Of a DNA stretch of 64,000 bases, positions 34,234 through 42,628 are shown piece by piece; within the stretch, counting starts at the first letter, position 1, and every line of letters begins with the position of its first letter. A program made the translations under genes and the position numbers. This DNA comes from Kuafuiihalomonas sp050331295 (GTDB taxonomy: Bacteria > Myxococcota > Kuafuiibacteriia > Kuafuiibacteriales > Kuafuiibacteriaceae): positions 1 to 64,000 of the forward strand of contig JBHJGZ010000001.1 in the NCBI GenBank assembly GCA_050331295.1. Direction: 5' to 3'. The notes below the pieces were generated by a model. It made no database searches and was not told the origin of the DNA. It saw only the letters and a list, made by a program, of their open reading frames with translations.

Positions 34234-35367
34234 ATGACGAGATACCAAACCGGATTTCTTCGACGGACCATCGCCGTCACCCTCGGCGCGCTTGCGCTTT
34301 CGGCATGTGGTGACGACGACGCGATGCCCTCGGAACCGGAAGATCCCATCACGCCGATGTTCGGGGTGAACGCGTTCGCCTATGAGGGCATCGGCTTCGA
34401 CACTTTGCTGGATTCAGGCCTGACCGGCTCCGGCGTTTCCGTTTGTGTGGTCGATTCCGGGATCGACGACACGCATCCCGCCTTTGCGCACGTGGTGGAA
34501 CGCGGCCGCTTGAGGTGGGCCGACTTCACGGACGAAGACTCGTCGGACCCCATCGACACGAATGGCCACGGGACGCACGTGGCCGGGATCATCGCCATGA
34601 ACGATGTTCTGACCGGCGGCGCCCCGCTGGTCACTCTCTTGATCGCCAGAGTCTTCACGGCCGACGGAGGGACAGACAACGGGACCATCGCCGATGCGGT
34701 CGACTGGTGTCGTGGTCAGGACGCTGACGTCATTTCGATGTCGCTCGGAGGATTGACGCTACCGGCGATCGAGGCCCTATTGGCCCAAGATGCAAGCGTC
34801 AGCGAGGCCGCCGTCCAGCGGGCGCTGGACGACGGCATTTACGTGGTGGCGGCGGCTGGAAACACCGAAGTGACTCGAGATGTTGCGACCCCATCCAACG
34901 TGCCGGGGGTGATCGCGGTGGGGGCGCTCAACGAAGACCTGGCGACGAAGGCACCCTTCAGTCAGAGTGGACTGAATGACGGTCTGGTCGTCGAGGCACG
35001 CGAGGATCCCGATAAGAAGCCCGAAACTTCAGCTCCCGGCGTGAGCATCACTTCGGCGATGGCCCCGGACTCGACGATCGGCATCGACCGGTGCGACGGC
35101 CAGCTGTACTGCGCGCTCGACGGAACCTCCCAGGCGACGCCCTTCGTCACGGCCGCGCTCGCGCTGATTCTCGAAGCAGTACCTGAACTCCAGGCCGACC
35201 AGTCTTCGGCTGCTGACCCTGGCGACAACATCCTCGAGATGAAGCAAGCCCTCTCCGAAAGTGCCGCCTCCCTGCCCGATCAGACCGAGCCCCACGACGA
35301 CGGAGTCGGGTACGGGCTGGTGCAAGCGCCGGCGCTCCTCGACCGCCTTCAAAGCGATTCGGAGTAG
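34234..35367 (+). CDS. S8 family serine peptidase lipoprotein
   Basis: A 377-residue exported subtilisin-family protease. The leader ends in the lipobox ALSAC (Cys25). The catalytic triad is Asp74 (VVDSGIDD), His112 (NGHGTHVAG) and Ser299 (DGTSQATP), with the oxyanion Asn210 in AAAGNTE. There is no large propeptide between the lipid anchor and the domain, so maturation may be limited to lipidation. As a lipoprotein it may act at the cell surface on external protein. ATG 34234 follows ggggag; upstream in-frame codons look non-coding. Confidence 0.93.
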   Translation: MTRYQTGFLRRTIAVTLGALALSACGDDDAMPSEPEDPITPMFGVNAFAYEGIGFDTLLDSGLTGSGVSVCVVDSGIDDTHPAFAHVVERGRLRWADFTDEDSSDPIDTNGHGTHVAGIIAMNDVLTGGAPLVTLLIARVFTADGGTDNGTIADAVDWCRGQDADVISMSLGGLTLPAIEALLAQDASVSEAAVQRALDDGIYVVAAAGNTEVTRDVATPSNVPGVIAVGALNEDLATKAPFSQSGLNDGLVVEAREDPDKKPETSAPGVSITSAMAPDSTIGIDRCDGQLYCALDGTSQATPFVTAALALILEAVPELQADQSSAADPGDNILEMKQALSESAASLPDQTEPHDDGVGYGLVQAPALLDRLQSDSE

Positions 35368-35410
35368 TCGGGCCGTCGAGCCAGACGGCGCCGCTTACGC
35401 CCATCTCGGG

Positions 35411-36376
35411 TCAGCTTCCCACGTAGATGGCGATGAAGCCGTTGAGGAAGGTCGGCAGAATCTGGGCGTCGAACCCGTACCAGTCGCCATAACGTTCTTT
35501 CATTCGATCGAAATACCAGGAGTAGGCCGCCACGACGCGTTCCTGATCGTTGACGAGGGGCAAGTCTCCGGTCGGCGGGGAGCGGTGGATGGCTTGATGG
35601 ATCCAAGCCCACGACTGTCTCTGCATCTCCGCCGCCTCCACGAAATCATCCTTCCTGCCCCATCCGAAGTGGCTCGGCACGAAGACCTCGAAATCGAGGC
35701 CCTCGATGCGATCCAGAGCAGCCAGATAGTCCGGCATGAACACCGATACGCCTCCCGCCGGGAGCAGAGCGCGGACTGCGACGGTGTCCGCGGCATACAG
35801 GACGCCTTGTTTCGGCAAGAAGACCGCATACATCGTGTCGGTGTGGGAACGGCCGAGGTCCACGAGGACGATCTCGGTCTCTCCGACCCGCAACGTGTGG
35901 TCGCCCTGCACGGTCTGGGTGCAGGGCAAGACATCCTTCGTTTCGTCCGGAGGGAACCGAGCCCACCAGCCGTCGCACCGCGCATGGCAGACGACGTGCC
36001 TCGGCGAAAGGTGCTCCCCGCCGCGGGTATGGTCGAGGTGGAAATGGGTATAGACCAGCGTGTGGACCGGCCGCTCCAGCCCTGCGTTCGCCATGGCCTT
36101 CACGAGCTCCTCCGTCAGCTCCCTCGAAAAGGGGTCCACCACCACGAGACCGTCTTCGGTCTCGACGATCAGGGTTCGGTCGAAATACCAGTTGAAGGTC
36201 CACACCGAAGGCGCCACCTTTTCCAGACGCGACTCCGCAACCCCCGGCGCATTGATGTAGTCGATCTGTTGGCCGATGGCCTGGCGGGTGAACGTTTTGG
36301 TGAGATTGCAGCTCGAAGAGCCGGCGATGCCGGCGAGCCCGACGCCCATCAGCCACACGCTCATCGTTCGCGACAT
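35411..36376 (-). CDS. Metallo-beta-lactamase-fold lipoprotein
   Basis: A 321-residue MBL-fold hydrolase with a leader ending GSSSC, predicting a lipoprotein. Zinc-site motifs are THFHLDHTRGG, the His in HVVCHARCD, DLGRSHTDTM (with the family Asp/His) and PSHFGWG near the end, the last His. The order corresponds to the group of quinoprotein-relay/B3-like or lactonase-like enzymes; a true antibiotic-hydrolysing function is not shown. Probably a periplasmic or surface hydrolase. It converges with the subtilase gene. Confidence 0.9.
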   Translation of the reverse strand: MSRTMSVWLMGVGLAGIAGSSSCNLTKTFTRQAIGQQIDYINAPGVAESRLEKVAPSVWTFNWYFDRTLIVETEDGLVVVDPFSRELTEELVKAMANAGLERPVHTLVYTHFHLDHTRGGEHLSPRHVVCHARCDGWWARFPPDETKDVLPCTQTVQGDHTLRVGETEIVLVDLGRSHTDTMYAVFLPKQGVLYAADTVAVRALLPAGGVSVFMPDYLAALDRIEGLDFEVFVPSHFGWGRKDDFVEAAEMQRQSWAWIHQAIHRSPPTGDLPLVNDQERVVAAYSWYFDRMKERYGDWYGFDAQILPTFLNGFIAIYVGS

Positions 36377-36467
36377 GAACGGAGTCTTCGACCGAGCGTG
36401 GTTCGTCGTCGATGACCTCGCGGGTCAAGTTGTGCGGAAGCGGTCTCGGGGCGCCGCCCCTTGCTGC

Positions 36468-37121
36468 TCATCGGGGCTGGGAGACGATTCTCAGATACGG
36501 CTTGAGGGCTTTGAACTCACCGAAGGCCGCGCGGGCATCCTCGTCCGATACGCTGGGCGTGACGATCACCTCTTCGCCGGGTCGCCACTGTGCAGGCGTC
36601 GCCACCTTGTGCTTCACCGTGAGCTGCATGGAATCGATCACGCGCAGGATCTCGTCGAAGTTTCGGCCCGTCGTCATGGGATAGGTCAGGATCAGCTTGA
36701 TCCTCTTGTCCGGGCCGATGACGAAGACGGAGCGGACGGTGGCATTTTCGGCGGGGCTCCGCCCGTCCGACGTATCTCCGGCGTCCGCGGGGAGCATGTT
36801 GTACAGCTTCGCCACGCTGAGATCCGGATCGCCGACCAACGGGTATTCGACAGTATGGCCGGTGACTTCTCGAATGTCGTCTTTCCACCGTTGATGACTT
36901 TCGACCGGATCCACCGAGAGGCCCATGATCTTGGTGCGCCGTTTGGCGAATTCGTCAGCGAGGCCCGCCAAGTAACCGAGCTCGGTGGTGCATACCGGCG
37001 TGAAGTCTTTCGGATGTGAAAAGAGCACCGCCCACCCATCGCCGATCCAATCGTGGAATGTGATCTGACCAGCGGTGGTCATGGCGGTGAAGTTTGGGGC
37101 TTCGTCATTTATGCGTAGCAT
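36468..37121 (-). CDS. 1-Cys peroxiredoxin (Prx6 type)
   Basis: A 217-residue peroxiredoxin that reduces peroxides. The peroxidatic Cys is Cys44 in DFTPVCTTELG. The length, the C-terminal dimerisation domain starting VATPAQWRPGEEVIVTPS and lack of a resolving Cys near the end place it in the Prx6/AhpC2 group. Other conserved features are FSHPKDF before the Cys and the Arg in FVIGPDKRIKLILTYP. Cytoplasmic, with no signal peptide. Its reductant is not evident from the neighbourhood. Confidence 0.95.
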   Translation of the reverse strand: MLRINDEAPNFTAMTTAGQITFHDWIGDGWAVLFSHPKDFTPVCTTELGYLAGLADEFAKRRTKIMGLSVDPVESHQRWKDDIREVTGHTVEYPLVGDPDLSVAKLYNMLPADAGDTSDGRSPAENATVRSVFVIGPDKRIKLILTYPMTTGRNFDEILRVIDSMQLTVKHKVATPAQWRPGEEVIVTPSVSDEDARAAFGEFKALKPYLRIVSQPR

Positions 37122-37200
37122 CGAGGTGTAGACGCACCGAGCGCTTCTCTGATTGCAGAGCGCTTCACGAATCTCGGAGGACGCGATCGTTCCGGCTGGC

Positions 37201-37827
37201 TCAGCGAAAAGAGGAGCCCTTCGCGACCCGTCGGATCATGCCGAGCATGCGCGGACCGTGGTCTGGGAGGTTCCACTCTCGGGTCGTGGTGAAGCCGTAG
37301 CGTTCGTACAGGCCGGTGTTTGCGGGATTCGAATTCTCCAGATATGCGGGTAGGCCGCGTTCGTCGGCCAGCTCTACGAACCGTTGAAGAAGTCGGCTGC
37401 CGTGACCGCGACCCTGTCGTTCGGGCACCGTGCCCAGGAACGCGAGGTAGAGATGTCGGTCGAGCTGTGCCTCATCATGTTGGCGCTCGTTCTCGGTCGA
37501 GGCGGTGAGGAACCGGGACAGTGAGCGAGCAGACATGCGCAGGGGTGCGGTGCCGAAGCCCGCAGCCAGCATGCGCCCGACGCCGTATCGAAAGCGGCCC
37601 GGCGCTTCGATCGCCAAGGATAGCGCCACGAGCTCGGTCTGGTGTCGCTCCTCCATCACAACGCCAGAGGGCAACCGCGCCACGTAGCGCACTGCGCACC
37701 CCATGAACCAAGGGAGGACGCGAAGGCGAGCGGTCGGAGACGGGAAGATGTGGGTGAAACCGGGGTCGTCGTCGAACGCCTCGGCCAACACAGTCGCTCG
37801 GGATCGCACTGCCTGAGAATCAAGCAC
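37201..37827 (-). CDS. GNAT family N-acetyltransferase
   Basis: A GCN5-related acetyltransferase. Acetyl-CoA-binding motif A is LYLAFLGTVPERQGRGHGSRLL and motif B ADERGLPAYLENSNPANTGLYERYGF, both near the C-terminus. The frame stays open up to 37977 into the crtZ gene, so the start is uncertain; GTG 37827 (208 aa) is chosen because the domain (SQAVRSRATVLAEAFDDDPGF) begins there, while ATG 37944 would overlap crtZ. Substrate unknown; relatives acetylate small amines or protein N-termini. Confidence 0.82.
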   Translation of the reverse strand: MLDSQAVRSRATVLAEAFDDDPGFTHIFPSPTARLRVLPWFMGCAVRYVARLPSGVVMEERHQTELVALSLAIEAPGRFRYGVGRMLAAGFGTAPLRMSARSLSRFLTASTENERQHDEAQLDRHLYLAFLGTVPERQGRGHGSRLLQRFVELADERGLPAYLENSNPANTGLYERYGFTTTREWNLPDHGPRMLGMIRRVAKGSSFR

Positions 37828-37916
37828 TGGAACGCGGTTGAATACCCCGAGGCCTGGGCGCCGTCGGGACGGGCCACCTGGTGGAGGCGCTCTCGCGGGG
37901 GCCTTGCTTGAAGAGA

Positions 37917-38420
37917 TCAGGACCGCGGGTCGGGCTGTCGGCATCGCCGTTCCGTCTTCGACCGGCGGAGCTCCCACGGACCGAGGAAAAGGCCGAAGGG
38001 GAGCCCGCCGTGCCGGTGGTGGATCTCATGGGCGGCGCGCACGCGCCGGAAGAAGCGCCAGCGCCCCAGAAAGCCCACCGGGAGCCGGCCGTGGACGAAC
38101 CCGTCGTGGACCATGATGTACGCCAGACCGTACCCGCACAGGCCGCCCCCGAGTCCCGTCGCCACCACGGCGCCCGAGTGGTCGAGGGACTCCAGCCCCA
38201 GGTAGAGGGCGAGTGCGGCCACCCCGGCATGCGCCGCCGAGAACAGGTCGTTGCCCTCGAGACCACCGGAGCCGGCGGAAGGGTGTCGGTGATGCGTGCG
38301 ATGAAGCCCGTACAGAGGCCCATGCCAGAGGTGCGCGTGCACGAAACGTGACCACGGCTCCATGGCGCAGGCCACCGCGAACGCGATGCCCGCCGTTGCG
38401 CCGAGCTCTTCCGGCGACAT
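37917..38420 (-). CDS. crtZ: CrtZ-type beta-carotene 3-hydroxylase
   Basis: A 167-residue integral membrane di-iron hydroxylase of the fatty-acid-hydroxylase superfamily. The four His clusters of CrtZ are present in order: FVHAHLWHG, HRTHHRHP, HDGFVHG and HEIHHRHGG, separated by hydrophobic helices (AALALYLGLE). CrtZ adds 3-hydroxyl groups to the beta rings of carotene (making zeaxanthin) or canthaxanthin (making astaxanthin). ATG 38420 is preferred; a TTG at 38459 is possible. It is divergent from crtW, with 89 bp between, so both may share control. Confidence 0.85.
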   Translation of the reverse strand: MSPEELGATAGIAFAVACAMEPWSRFVHAHLWHGPLYGLHRTHHRHPSAGSGGLEGNDLFSAAHAGVAALALYLGLESLDHSGAVVATGLGGGLCGYGLAYIMVHDGFVHGRLPVGFLGRWRFFRRVRAAHEIHHRHGGLPFGLFLGPWELRRSKTERRCRQPDPRS

Positions 38421-38421
38421 G

Positions 38422-38445
38422 CCTCGGGCCTTAGGGGACCCGAGG
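38422..38445. promoter_or_regulatory. Inverted repeat between crtZ and crtW
   Basis: Perfect 7-bp arms cctcggg (38422-38428) and cccgagg (38439-38445) separated by 10 bases lie directly in front of the crtZ start and 65 bp before crtW. The site could be an operator for the divergent pair or a hairpin in the crtZ leader. A 7-bp arm pair in GC-rich DNA is not rare, so this is only a candidate. Confidence 0.3.
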
Positions 38446-38509
38446 GTCGCCGTCAGCAAGGTTCGTACTTCCTTGAGGATCCCTCCACGGTGCCGCTACC
38501 CGTGAGCCC

Positions 38510-39244
38510 ATGGGGAATGGCGCGTCCGCCCATCGCCGTTCGCAGGCGCTCGGCGTCTTCATGGCCCTCCTGATCATCGGCGGCTGGTCGCTCTCGCTGG
38601 TGGTGCTCCTTCAGGTTCCACTGGTCGGTCCGTGGGTCTTCGTGGGGGTGCCGGTGGCGGTCGCCTGGATGAGCTGGCTGTTCACCGGCTTGTTCATCAC
38701 CGGACACGACGCGATGCATGGCGCCATCACCCGCACCCATCCCCGGCTCAACCACGCACTCGGCGCGGTCGCGGTGGCCGCCTATGCCATGTTCGATTAC
38801 CGACTGCTGCGGCGCGCTCACTTCGACCACCACGCCCGACCTGCGCGACCCGGGGACCCCGACTGGCACGACGGCCGTCGTCCGGGGCTGTTGGCCTGGT
38901 TCAGGGCCTTCGTGATGCGCTACCTGAGGATGGGCCAGGTGGTGCGGCTGCTGGTTCTCTTCTGGGCGGTGCAGCTCGTGGTCGACACCCCGAATTTTCT
39001 GCTGTTCTGGGCCCTGCCATCCGTGCTGAGCGTCCTCCAGCTCTTCTACTTCGGCACCTACCTGCCCCACCGGGAGCCAGCGGGTGGACACACGAACCGC
39101 CATCATGCGTACAGCACGCCGTTCGGGCCGGTCACCAGTCTCGTGACCTGCTTTCACTTCGGCAGCTTTCACCGGGAGCATCACGAACACCCGTCCGCGC
39201 CTTGGTGGCGCCTTCCGTCGCTTCGCCGTCCGGACCATCCATGA
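38510..39244 (+). CDS. crtW: CrtW-type beta-carotene 4-ketolase
   Basis: A 244-residue membrane di-iron oxygenase matching CrtW. Its His motifs are FITGHDAMHGAI, RAHFDHHARPARPGDPDWH, FYFGTYLPHREP and SFHREHHEHPSAPWW, with LPSVLSVLQLFYFGTYLPHR and the PWWRLP ending typical of CrtW. It converts beta-ring C4 methylenes to ketones; with CrtZ it yields astaxanthin. No crtE/B/I/Y genes are in this window, so the earlier pathway must be elsewhere, or the enzymes act on imported carotenoids. The stop overlaps the next gene's ATG (ATGA), linking it to the methyltransferase. Confidence 0.88.
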   Translation: MGNGASAHRRSQALGVFMALLIIGGWSLSLVVLLQVPLVGPWVFVGVPVAVAWMSWLFTGLFITGHDAMHGAITRTHPRLNHALGAVAVAAYAMFDYRLLRRAHFDHHARPARPGDPDWHDGRRPGLLAWFRAFVMRYLRMGQVVRLLVLFWAVQLVVDTPNFLLFWALPSVLSVLQLFYFGTYLPHREPAGGHTNRHHAYSTPFGPVTSLVTCFHFGSFHREHHEHPSAPWWRLPSLRRPDHP

Positions 39245-39993
39245 CCCCTCACCGCGTGCCGACACGATCCCTGCATCGTCTCACTCTTTCGGTCATCTTC
39301 CCGTGCCTCTTTGGCTGCGCCCAGACGCGACCCGCCGGTGGCTCGGATGGCCACGGCGACGAGGGCGTCGACCGGCGGGCGATGGATCATCGCTTCTCGT
39401 CGCCGGAGACGTTCGCGGAAGAATGGAACAGTCCCGACCGCGACGTTTGGCAAAAGCCTGAGGCCATCGTGGCCGCCCTCGCGCTCGAGCCTGGTGCGAC
39501 GGTGGTCGATCTCGGCGCCGGCACCGGTTACCTGACCGAGCGCCTCCGGGGGGAAGTCGGGCCGAAGGGTCGGGTGCTCGCCTTGGACGTCGAGCCGGCG
39601 ATGGTCGCCTTCCTCGAGAAGCGCCGATCTTCGGCCGGGTGGCGCAATGTCGAAGTCCGACGAAGCGCCCACGACGACCCGAAGCTCGCGCCCCGGAGCG
39701 TCGATGCGATCGTGACGCTCAACACGTGGCACCACATTGCGGCTCGCAGTTCCTTTGGAAAGAAGCTCCATTCCGCGCTCAGAGAAGGCGGCCGCTTGGT
39801 GATCGTCGATTTCATCCCCGAACCTACGGAAGGGAGGGGACCGCCCATCCAAATGCGGCTCGCGCCGGAGGCGGTGGTGCGCGAGCTCGAAGCCGCTGGT
39901 TTCTCGGCCGAGGTCATCGACGAGGCCTTGCCTCGCCACTACATGGTCGTCGGTACACGCAGCCGGCCCGTTTCCCGCGTCTCGGAGCGCTGA
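39241..39993 (+). CDS. SAM-dependent methyltransferase with lipoprotein leader
   Basis: A 250-residue class I methyltransferase fold: motif I VVDLGAGTGYLTERL, acidic ribose-binding residue in VLALDVEPAMV, then IVTLNTWHHI and LVIVDFIPEPTEGRG. Before it sits a leader SVIFPCLFGCAQTRPAGG that reads as a lipoprotein signal (Cys27). That is odd because SAM is cytoplasmic. The ATG overlaps the crtW stop (ATGA), so it is translated with the ketolase. The pairing with a carotenoid gene is suggestive of modification of a lipid, but substrate is unknown. Confidence 0.85.
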   Translation: MTPHRVPTRSLHRLTLSVIFPCLFGCAQTRPAGGSDGHGDEGVDRRAMDHRFSSPETFAEEWNSPDRDVWQKPEAIVAALALEPGATVVDLGAGTGYLTERLRGEVGPKGRVLALDVEPAMVAFLEKRRSSAGWRNVEVRRSAHDDPKLAPRSVDAIVTLNTWHHIAARSSFGKKLHSALREGGRLVIVDFIPEPTEGRGPPIQMRLAPEAVVRELEAAGFSAEVIDEALPRHYMVVGTRSRPVSRVSER

Positions 39994-40006
39994 CCGCCGC
40001 GGCGAT

Positions 40007-42412
40007 GTGCCGGTTCCGCGCCCGAGGGGTTTGACCCGCCGTCGTCGGCCAACGAGACCAGGAGGCGTGGGTGGACTCTACCTGGGCGTGAGCCCCAACG
40101 GATCGGACCAGGTCCACATCGATCCCAGCCGGCTCCGGACGCATGGAGTGGTCGTGGGCATGACCGGCAGCGGCAAGACCGGGCTGTCGCTCGTTCTGCT
40201 CGAAGAACTGGTTCGGCGGCGGGTCCCCATCGTGGCCATTGATCCCAAGGGCGATCTCGGAAACCTCGGGCTGCTCTTTCCCGACTTTCGGCCCGAGGAT
40301 TTCGCCCCGTGGTGCGGCACGGACGATCCCCGAGCCCTCGCGTCCCGTTGGCGCTCCGGGATCGAGCGCGCGGGGCTGAGCTCCGACGATGTCCACCACC
40401 TCCGCGAGGGGATGCGCCTGCGCGTGCACACGCCCGGCAGCACCTCCGGCGTGCCCGTGAACGTGCTTGCTTCCCTCGCCCGACCGGCGCCCGCCATTCT
40501 CGAAGACGAAGAGGCGCTGCGGGATCTCGTGGCCGATACGATCTCTGGCCTCCTGGGCCTCGTCGGGCGCTCCGCCGAGCCCGTTCGAGATCCGTCGCAT
40601 GTCGTCCTCTCCCACCTGCTCGAGCTCGCCTGGCGCGCGGGTGAAGACCTCGATCTCGAGGGCCTGGCCCTGAGACTCGTCGATCCGCCAGTCCGAAAGG
40701 TGGGCATCTTCACCGTCGACCAGTTCTTGCCGCCCGATGACCGGATGGAGCTCGCCATGGCCTTCAACGGTCTCTTGGCGTCGCCCTCCTTCGCCGTATG
40801 GAGCCAGGGCCCGACCCTCGACCCCGAGCGGCTGCTCTCCCGATCCGATGAAGCGACGCCCGTGACCATCTTCTCGCTTTCGCACCTCGACGATAGCGAG
40901 CGGCAGTTCTTCGTGTCGCTTCTCTTGTCGCGGATGTTGGCTTGGTCGCGAAGTCAGCCCGGCAGTGAGGATCTCCGCGGCCTCGTCTTCTTCGACGAAG
41001 TTGCCGGATACCTCCCACCGCATCCGCATCGCCCGCCCAGCAAGCGCCCCTTGCTGACGATGATGAAGCAGACCCGCGCGGTGGGGCTCGGGGTCGTGCT
41101 CGCGACCCAGAATCCCGTGGATCTCGACTACAAGGCCCTCAGCAATGCTGGGCTGTGGGCGATCGGTCGGCTGAATACCAAGCAGGATCGCGACCGTCTG
41201 CTCGACGGTCTCGACGCGGCGGACCTCGACGCCACCATCGCCGGGCTCCAGAAGCGACAATTCGTCTTGCATCAAGTCGGTCGGGGTGCGCCGGCCACGG
41301 TGGGCTCCCGTCATGCGATGTGTTTTCTCCGCGGCCCCCTCACCCGGGTCGAGGTGGGGGCACTCAACGCCATGTATGGCGTCTCCGCCGTGGACTTCGT
41401 GACGACGGCGAAACCGGTCGTCCAATCCCCGGCGGTATCGCCCGACGCCAGCGACGACGTGGATCTGTGGCCGGCACCTCCGGGCGTCGAAGGCCGGCCG
41501 CGTCTCTTTCTCGACCCACGCGTCGCGTTCTCGGCCCGCTTCGAGGACTTCTTCGCCCGGCATGCGGAGCCTCCGCGCCCCGACGGACGAGCGGTGTACG
41601 CGCCAGCGTTGTTCGCCGAGGTCTCGCTCCGATTCGACGAGCGGCGTGGCGACTTCGTGCTCGACGATCGAATTCGAAGAGTTTGGTACCCGCTCGGCGA
41701 GGCGCCGGGCGACAGCGGAACCAACCTCGGGCTCGAGCCCGGCGACTGGACGACCGCGGTGCCCGACAACGCGCGCTATCGGTCGCTTCCCGCCTGGGCA
41801 GACGATGCCAAGGAGCTCCGTCGGGTCGAGCGACTCGCGGTCGACGAGATCGACCGTACCGAAACTCGGGGACAGTTCGTGAACCGGGGATTGAAGCTCT
41901 ACGGCCGACCCGCCGAGTCGCGCGAAGACTTCGGCGCCCGATGCCGAGCCGTCGTCGAAGCGGGGATCGAATCCGAAGTCGCCAAGTTGCGTGAATCGTA
42001 CCAAAAGCGCGCCGATCGCTTGGATGACCGCATCGAAGCCAAGACCGCTCGCCTGGCCGAGCTCGAGGGTGTGGCGCAGGCACGCCAGCTCGAAGAGGTG
42101 GTCGGCGTCGGAGCCACAATCCTGGGCTTGTTCGGTGTCGGTCGCAAGCGCTCCTTCGGCAGCGCCCTTACCCGGCGGCGGCAGGCGGCTCGGGCATCGA
42201 ACCGGGCCGATGCCCTCGAGGAAGAGATCGGTCGGCTCGAGGAAGACGCGGCAGAGCTGGTGAGCGAATTGGAGTCTAAGATCGACGCCATTCGCGCGGA
42301 ACGGGAGGCCCTCCTCGACGAGACCGAACAGGCGGAGGTCGGCCTCGAAGAGTCGGACATCCAGGTGGTTCGGTTCGGGGTTCTTTGGGTCCCCGTTACC
42401 CGCCGGATTTAG
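40007..42412 (+). CDS. HerA/DUF853-like ATPase
   Basis: An 801-residue ATPase of the HerA/FtsK-like superfamily. Walker A GMTGSGKT is at residues 51-58, Walker B LRGLVFFDEVAGYLPPH near 320, and GVVLATQNPVDLDYKALSNAG is the sensor region shared with HerA/DUF853 proteins. Residues 660-770 form a charged coiled coil (SYQKRADRLDDRIEAKTARL, then ADALEEEIGRLEEDAAELV) that could oligomerise or bind partners. Such ATPases move DNA or serve defence or secretion systems. No NurA or nuclease gene is adjacent. The start is uncertain: GTG 40007 is the frame start, while aggagg at 40059-40064 suggests a start at about 40088. Confidence 0.85.
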   Translation: MPVPRPRGLTRRRRPTRPGGVGGLYLGVSPNGSDQVHIDPSRLRTHGVVVGMTGSGKTGLSLVLLEELVRRRVPIVAIDPKGDLGNLGLLFPDFRPEDFAPWCGTDDPRALASRWRSGIERAGLSSDDVHHLREGMRLRVHTPGSTSGVPVNVLASLARPAPAILEDEEALRDLVADTISGLLGLVGRSAEPVRDPSHVVLSHLLELAWRAGEDLDLEGLALRLVDPPVRKVGIFTVDQFLPPDDRMELAMAFNGLLASPSFAVWSQGPTLDPERLLSRSDEATPVTIFSLSHLDDSERQFFVSLLLSRMLAWSRSQPGSEDLRGLVFFDEVAGYLPPHPHRPPSKRPLLTMMKQTRAVGLGVVLATQNPVDLDYKALSNAGLWAIGRLNTKQDRDRLLDGLDAADLDATIAGLQKRQFVLHQVGRGAPATVGSRHAMCFLRGPLTRVEVGALNAMYGVSAVDFVTTAKPVVQSPAVSPDASDDVDLWPAPPGVEGRPRLFLDPRVAFSARFEDFFARHAEPPRPDGRAVYAPALFAEVSLRFDERRGDFVLDDRIRRVWYPLGEAPGDSGTNLGLEPGDWTTAVPDNARYRSLPAWADDAKELRRVERLAVDEIDRTETRGQFVNRGLKLYGRPAESREDFGARCRAVVEAGIESEVAKLRESYQKRADRLDDRIEAKTARLAELEGVAQARQLEEVVGVGATILGLFGVGRKRSFGSALTRRRQAARASNRADALEEEIGRLEEDAAELVSELESKIDAIRAEREALLDETEQAEVGLEESDIQVVRFGVLWVPVTRRI

Positions 42413-42628
42413 GCGCGGCCGCCTCGCCGTCGGGGCTACAGATCAACAACAGGTAGCCGTCCGGGTCCCGCAGCCACCTTTCACGGTGGCAGGGTGCCGC
42501 GTTCACGTGGACGTCTTCGACCACCGCTGCCCCCATGGCTCGAGCCCGCAGGACGGCTGCGTCCAAATCGCCGAGCTCGAACCACACCAGGACACCGTGG
42601 CCGTTCCGCCCGCTATCGGCGATTGGGG
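42396..42628 (-). pseudogene. VOC-family C-terminal remnant
   Basis: One minus-strand frame encodes GHGVLVWFELGDLDAAVLRARA, GAAVVEDVHVNAAPCHRERW and LRDPDGYLLLICSPDG, the second half of a VOC/glyoxalase-like protein. The first half is missing: immediately upstream lies the dehalogenase-like gene, read in another frame. No ribosome site or start precedes the remnant. It overlaps the end of the HerA-like gene by 17 bp. A translated fragment through stop-start coupling is possible, but half the fold would be absent. Confidence 0.65.

Noticed and set aside
39914..42004. 696-codon leftward open frame
   Set aside because: Antisense to the HerA-like ATPase gene, with Arg/Gly-rich composition and no family motif; long antisense frames are expected in GC-rich codon-biased DNA.
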